Shown: piece by piece, positions 60,732-64,000 of the stretch
Numbering within the stretch: position 1 is the first letter of the stretch
How the letters are laid out: every line of letters starts with the position of its first letter
NCBI RefSeq assembly: GCF_012979275.1
Contig: NZ_JABASZ010000014.1
Span: forward strand, 360,307-424,306
Length of the DNA: 64,000 nt
Source: Pseudopontixanthobacter vadosimaris
GTDB taxonomy: Bacteria; Pseudomonadota; Alphaproteobacteria; Sphingomonadales; Sphingomonadaceae
Direction of reading: 5' to 3'
Notes under the pieces: model-generated
The model's database searches: none
Told to the model about the DNA's origin: nothing
What the model saw: the letters and a program-made list of their open reading frames with translations, nothing else
Made by a program: the position numbers and the translations under genes

Positions 60732-62600
60732 ATGCTCTCCATCAATGACATCACCGTGCGCCTCGGCGGCCGCACCATCATCGATTCGGCCACGGCCGCG
60801 ATTCCTCCCGGGAGCCGCGTGGGGCTGATCGGCCGCAACGGGGCCGGAAAATCAACCTTGATGAAGGTGATGATCGGCACGCTGGAACCGGATGACGGAA
60901 CGGTCGAAATGCCGAAGCGGATGCGGCTGGGCTATATCGCGCAGGAAGCGCCCAGCGGCGATACGACGCCTGCCGAAACCGTGCTTGCCGCCGATGTGGA
61001 ACGTACCGCCCTGCTAGCCGAAGCGGAGACCTGCACGGATCCGGACCGGCTGGGCGATGTGCACGAGAGGCTGCTCGCCATCGATGCCTATAGCGCCCCG
61101 TCGCGCGCGGCGCGGATCCTCACCGGGCTGGGCTTCGACGAGGCCATGCAGGAACAGCCGATCGACAATTTCTCGGGCGGCTGGAAGATGCGTGTGGCGC
61201 TTGCCGCCCTGCTCTATTCCGCACCCGATGTGCTGCTGCTCGACGAACCGTCGAACCACCTCGATCTGGAAGCGACGCTCTGGCTCGAAAACTTCCTCAA
61301 ATCCTATCCGGCCACCGTGGTCGTCATCAGCCATGAACGCGACCTGCTGAACAATGTGGTCGACAATATCCTGCACCTGCAGGGCGGCAAGCTGACGCTG
61401 TACCCGGGCGGTTACGACAGTTTCGAACGGCAGCGCGCAGAACGCGCGACCCAGCTTGCCGCCGCCAAGGCCTCGCAGGATGCGCAGCGTGCGCGCCTTC
61501 AGGATTACGTCGCCCGCAACAGCGCGCGGGCGAGCACGGCAAAACAGGCCCAGTCACGCGCGAAAATGCTGGAGAAAATGCAGCCGATCGCCGCAATGAT
61601 GGAAGATCCCTCGCTCAGTTTCGACTTCCCGGCACCTTCGGAACTGAAGCCGCCGCTCATCACGCTCGATTTCGCCTCAGTGGGTTATAGTGAGGGCACT
61701 CCCATTCTCAAGCGGCTGAACCTGCGGATCGACCCGGACGAACGGATCGCGCTGCTGGGGCGCAACGGGAACGGCAAGACGACGCTGGCGCGCCTTCTGG
61801 CGGCACAACTGCCCGCGATGGAAGGGGAGATGAATGTCTCCGGCAAGATGAAAGTCGGCTATTTCACCCAGTATAATGTCGAGGAACTGGCCGGCGACGC
61901 CACGCCGCTGGAACATATGACCCGGGTGATGGAGGGCAAACCGGCAGGTGCCGTGCGCGCCCAGCTGGGACGGTTCGGCTTCTCTGGAAACCGGGCGATC
62001 AGCAAGGTCGAATCGCTTTCCGGCGGCGAGCGCGCCCGGCTGGCCCTGGCGCTGATTACCCGCGATGCGCCGCATCTGCTCATCCTGGACGAACCGACGA
62101 ACCATCTGGATGTCGATGCCCGCGAAGCGCTGGTGCAGGCGCTGAACGATTACGAAGGCGCGGTGATCCTGATCAGCCATGATCGCCACATGGTGGAGCT
62201 GACTGCGGACCGGCTCGTGCTCGTCGACGAAGGCACGGCGGCTGAATTCAACGGCAGCATGGAAGATTACATCGACTTCGTGCTTGGGCGGAACCAGCCG
62301 AAAGCGGAAGGCGGCGCAAAGAAGCCGAAGAACGACAGGAAGACACTCGCCAAGGAACGCGAGGCCGCCCGCACACGGAAATCTGCGCTGCAAGATTGCG
62401 AGAAGGCGATGGCCGCGCTGGAAAAACAGATCGCCATCTTCGACCAGGCGCTCTCCGACCCGGAAAGCGCCACCGGCGACCTCGCGCAGATGTCCATGGG
62501 CGAACTGGCCCGCCAGCGCGCCGCCATCGCCGCAAGGTTGGAGCAGCGCGAGGCAGAGTGGCTGAATTTGAGCGAAACGCTTGCAACCGTAGCCGCCTGA
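60732..62600 (+). CDS. ABC-F family ATPase
   Basis: 622 residues, two ABC domains in one chain without membrane segments. Walker A GRNGAGKSTL and GRNGNGKTTL, signatures NFSGGWKMRV and LSGGERARLAL, Walker B LLLDEPSNHLDLE and LILDEPTNHLDVD. A linker of about 80 residues (P-site tRNA interaction motif) and a C-terminal coiled coil (about 540-600) are present, as in Uup/YheS proteins. These act on the ribosome rather than in transport. It is the last core gene before the right accessory region. Confidence 0.93.
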   Translation: MLSINDITVRLGGRTIIDSATAAIPPGSRVGLIGRNGAGKSTLMKVMIGTLEPDDGTVEMPKRMRLGYIAQEAPSGDTTPAETVLAADVERTALLAEAETCTDPDRLGDVHERLLAIDAYSAPSRAARILTGLGFDEAMQEQPIDNFSGGWKMRVALAALLYSAPDVLLLDEPSNHLDLEATLWLENFLKSYPATVVVISHERDLLNNVVDNILHLQGGKLTLYPGGYDSFERQRAERATQLAAAKASQDAQRARLQDYVARNSARASTAKQAQSRAKMLEKMQPIAAMMEDPSLSFDFPAPSELKPPLITLDFASVGYSEGTPILKRLNLRIDPDERIALLGRNGNGKTTLARLLAAQLPAMEGEMNVSGKMKVGYFTQYNVEELAGDATPLEHMTRVMEGKPAGAVRAQLGRFGFSGNRAISKVESLSGGERARLALALITRDAPHLLILDEPTNHLDVDAREALVQALNDYEGAVILISHDRHMVELTADRLVLVDEGTAAEFNGSMEDYIDFVLGRNQPKAEGGAKKPKNDRKTLAKEREAARTRKSALQDCEKAMAALEKQIAIFDQALSDPESATGDLAQMSMGELARQRAAIAARLEQREAEWLNLSETLATVAA

Positions 62601-63128
62601 ACCATCGGTCACGGTCCATCACTGTTGCGAAGGGCAGGTGGTGGCAGGGCTTGAATCGAACCGTCAAAATAACGCTTTGATATCAGTCCTGTTCTTGAAG
62701 TGAGCGCGAGGCTTCCCCCACACCCTCCCCCACATTTTCGTTCATTTAACGGTGGTTCGGTTCAGCGTTTTGGCCAAGAAGCTGAATGAGACGAAGGTTG
62801 GTAAGCATCATATCGCAACGTATTCGGCAGCGCTACAGGCAATACCGCAGCGTCTCGAAAGTGCCGCGAGCGGCTGGTCGACGGAGCCAGGGAGATCGCA
62901 TCCATTTCCGGCTCCAGGCGCAAAGGCGGCAACTCTTCCCACATACCGACAGACTTGCAATCACGCATTATTGTTGCCACATATACATAAGGCTTTAGCA
63001 CAAGCCTGCTACCCGTCATTGCGAAGCTGTTGACAGCACTGCATCGATAACATTTTTCACTTTCAGCATTTTTTCGAGCTTGAAAGGCGGTTGACGGGTG
63101 ACGCTCCTATCCAAGCTAGGAGAAAACA
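62601..63128. other. Gene-poor stretch at the border of the right accessory region
   Basis: These 528 bases hold no gene I can support. At 62640..62663 the minus strand reads like the T-arm and CCA end of a tRNA (GGTTCGATTC ... CTGCCACCA), but the T-stem does not pair, so it is not a complete tRNA. CCCCCACACC at 62715..62724 also occurs beside the integrase (16069..16078). A TTGACA at 63030..63035 lies upstream of the next gene without a clear -10. Confidence 0.5.
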
Positions 63129-63896
63129 ATGTTGAATGAGAATGTTCGCCCGTCGTCCACCGACGGCATAGAGCGCTTGGCCACGCAAATTAAGAAGGTC
63201 CAGGGCGTCAAGCACGCCGCAGCATTGGACATCGCTGCGAAGGCTGCTTCCTTCAAAAATTTTAAACATGCCCGCCGATCCCTTTCTAGCCAAGCCAATC
63301 CAACGGGGTCCAAGCACCAGCTGTTCATCACGATCTACTGGCGGGAAACAAGGCCGTTCCGGCAAGGCCGGGAAACCTTGCAGATCAATCTGGCGAAGCC
63401 ATTGCTGGAATTATGTAGCAAGTTCGAACTGAAGATGGCTAGGGGGCTTTGGGGCCGCTTGGTGGCACCGGACCATATTGTCCATGACACCGTTGCCCAA
63501 TCTCAAGATTTTGCCCGAGGCGAGATTTGCAAAGCCGCCAGAACACTTCGGTTTATGGAGGCAACTGGCCTGCGGCCATCGAATGACTACCTCGCAGCTT
63601 ATCCGGGCAGAGACCATGACAACAAGCTACCGAACTCCGATCATGCCACGGATTGGTATGATCCAGCGAATGGTCAGTTTGTGCTCGTCGATGAGCCATA
63701 TTCGCCAGCAGTTGTAAGCGAAAAGCGGGCGGAATGGGCGCAGCAGCATGGTTGGCACCTTCAGGCTTCGAAATGGCCAGGCATCTATTATCCGCACCAC
63801 TGCAGCTTCTTCGTCGCGACCGACTCTTCGAGTGGATATGATTTCGCCGCGCTAATGAAGAAGATCGATAGCCTAGGCTTCGTGGACAAAGCTTGA
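63129..63896 (+). CDS. DUF5623-like hypothetical protein
   Basis: 255 residues, start MLNENVRPSSTDGIERLATQ, then KVQGVKHAAALDIAAKAASF and KNFKHARRSL; this opening is that of DUF5623 proteins, often found with mobile DNA. The rest contains several His/Trp-rich segments (HATDWYDPANGQFVLVDEPY, YYPHHCSFFVATD). No catalytic motif is known. TAGGAGAAAAC precedes the ATG. Its base composition is less GC-rich than the core genes to its left, consistent with transfer. Function unknown. Confidence 0.8.
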   Translation: MLNENVRPSSTDGIERLATQIKKVQGVKHAAALDIAAKAASFKNFKHARRSLSSQANPTGSKHQLFITIYWRETRPFRQGRETLQINLAKPLLELCSKFELKMARGLWGRLVAPDHIVHDTVAQSQDFARGEICKAARTLRFMEATGLRPSNDYLAAYPGRDHDNKLPNSDHATDWYDPANGQFVLVDEPYSPAVVSEKRAEWAQQHGWHLQASKWPGIYYPHHCSFFVATDSSSGYDFAALMKKIDSLGFVDKA

Positions 63897-63941
63897 CCTG
63901 AGACTCGACCGCTGATTCAAGGCTACCTTTTGGAGGCAGCA

Positions 63942-64000
63942 TTGGGTGAGCGGGTTGGTGTGTCGGGTGACGAGTGGGCTTTGATCGGCCCACTGCTACC
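63942..64000 (+). mobile_element. IS5-family-like transposase, N-terminus (cut by window end)
   Basis: From TTG 63942 (GGAGG five bases upstream) or GTG 63960 the frame reads GERVGVSGDEWALIGPLLP, the usual start of IS5-type (DDE) transposases. Only about 19 codons are inside the window. The terminal inverted repeat should lie between 63897 and 63941; I cannot define it without the other end. Confidence 0.65.

Noticed and set aside
62640..62663. tRNA gene
   Set aside because: Only T-loop and CCA-like end are present; the T-stem does not pair, and no anticodon or D arm can be formed.

Overview
The window is a high-GC alphaproteobacterial chromosome segment, most likely Sphingomonadales and probably Erythrobacteraceae. 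Supporting signs are the bamA-skp-fabZ cluster without lpxD, lpxA or lpxB (these bacteria make glycosphingolipids instead of LPS), the dapF-mtaB-ftsY-yciB block, a psd/pssA pair, a GAAC-N7-GAAC LexA box and the high-GC codon use. The genus is inference.

Region 1 (1..16198) is one end of an integrative element inserted at the 3' end of a tRNA-Met(CAT) gene (16199..16275, minus). A P4-type tyrosine integrase lies beside the tRNA, and the other end of the element is beyond base 1. Most genes lie on the minus strand and form a DNA-processing set: an SSB-like protein, a DUF2493/SLOG protein, an ArdC-type antirestriction metallopeptidase, a long ParB-like protein, a 1415-aa N6-adenine methylase fused to a strawberry-notch-like helicase, and a CHC2/TOPRIM primase-like protein. 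Three of them share an almost identical ribosome-binding leader. A mercury cargo (merR divergent from merT, a GDCCVxC protein, an unusual FAD disulfide reductase and a membrane protein) interrupts the set. A lytic transglycosylase and a small protein precede the integrase.

Region 2 (16.3-31 kb) is core chromosome: 2'-5' RNA ligase family protein, mltG, fabF, acpP, aspS, rnd, oxyR, a PilZ protein, pgsA, an LplT-like transporter, an acetolactate-synthase-like enzyme, csbD, an EVE-domain protein and a GGDEF-EAL protein. Region 3 (31-42 kb) has dapF-mtaB-ftsY-yciB, kup, and the cytochrome c maturation operon ccmC-D-E-F-G-H-I on the minus strand, whose ccmD is only 56 codons. Region 4 (42-45 kb) has a leucine-dehydrogenase-like gene, tRNA-His, a prolyl-4-hydroxylase-like gene, a frameshifted monooxygenase-like gene and rpmE.

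Region 5 (44.5-59 kb, minus strand) is the envelope/translation block rpsB-tsf-pyrH-frr-uppS-cdsA-dxr-rseP-bamA-skp-fabZ, preceded by pssA, psd and a KAS III gene. Between rpsB and pssA a perfect LexA box with a -35 element faces a short membrane-protein gene, a candidate SOS-induced small protein. Region 6 has an ECF sigma/anti-sigma pair and an ABC-F ATPase. From about 62.6 kb the sequence turns accessory again: a gene-poor stretch with a tRNA-end-like segment, a DUF5623-like gene and the start of an IS5-type transposase cut by the window edge.
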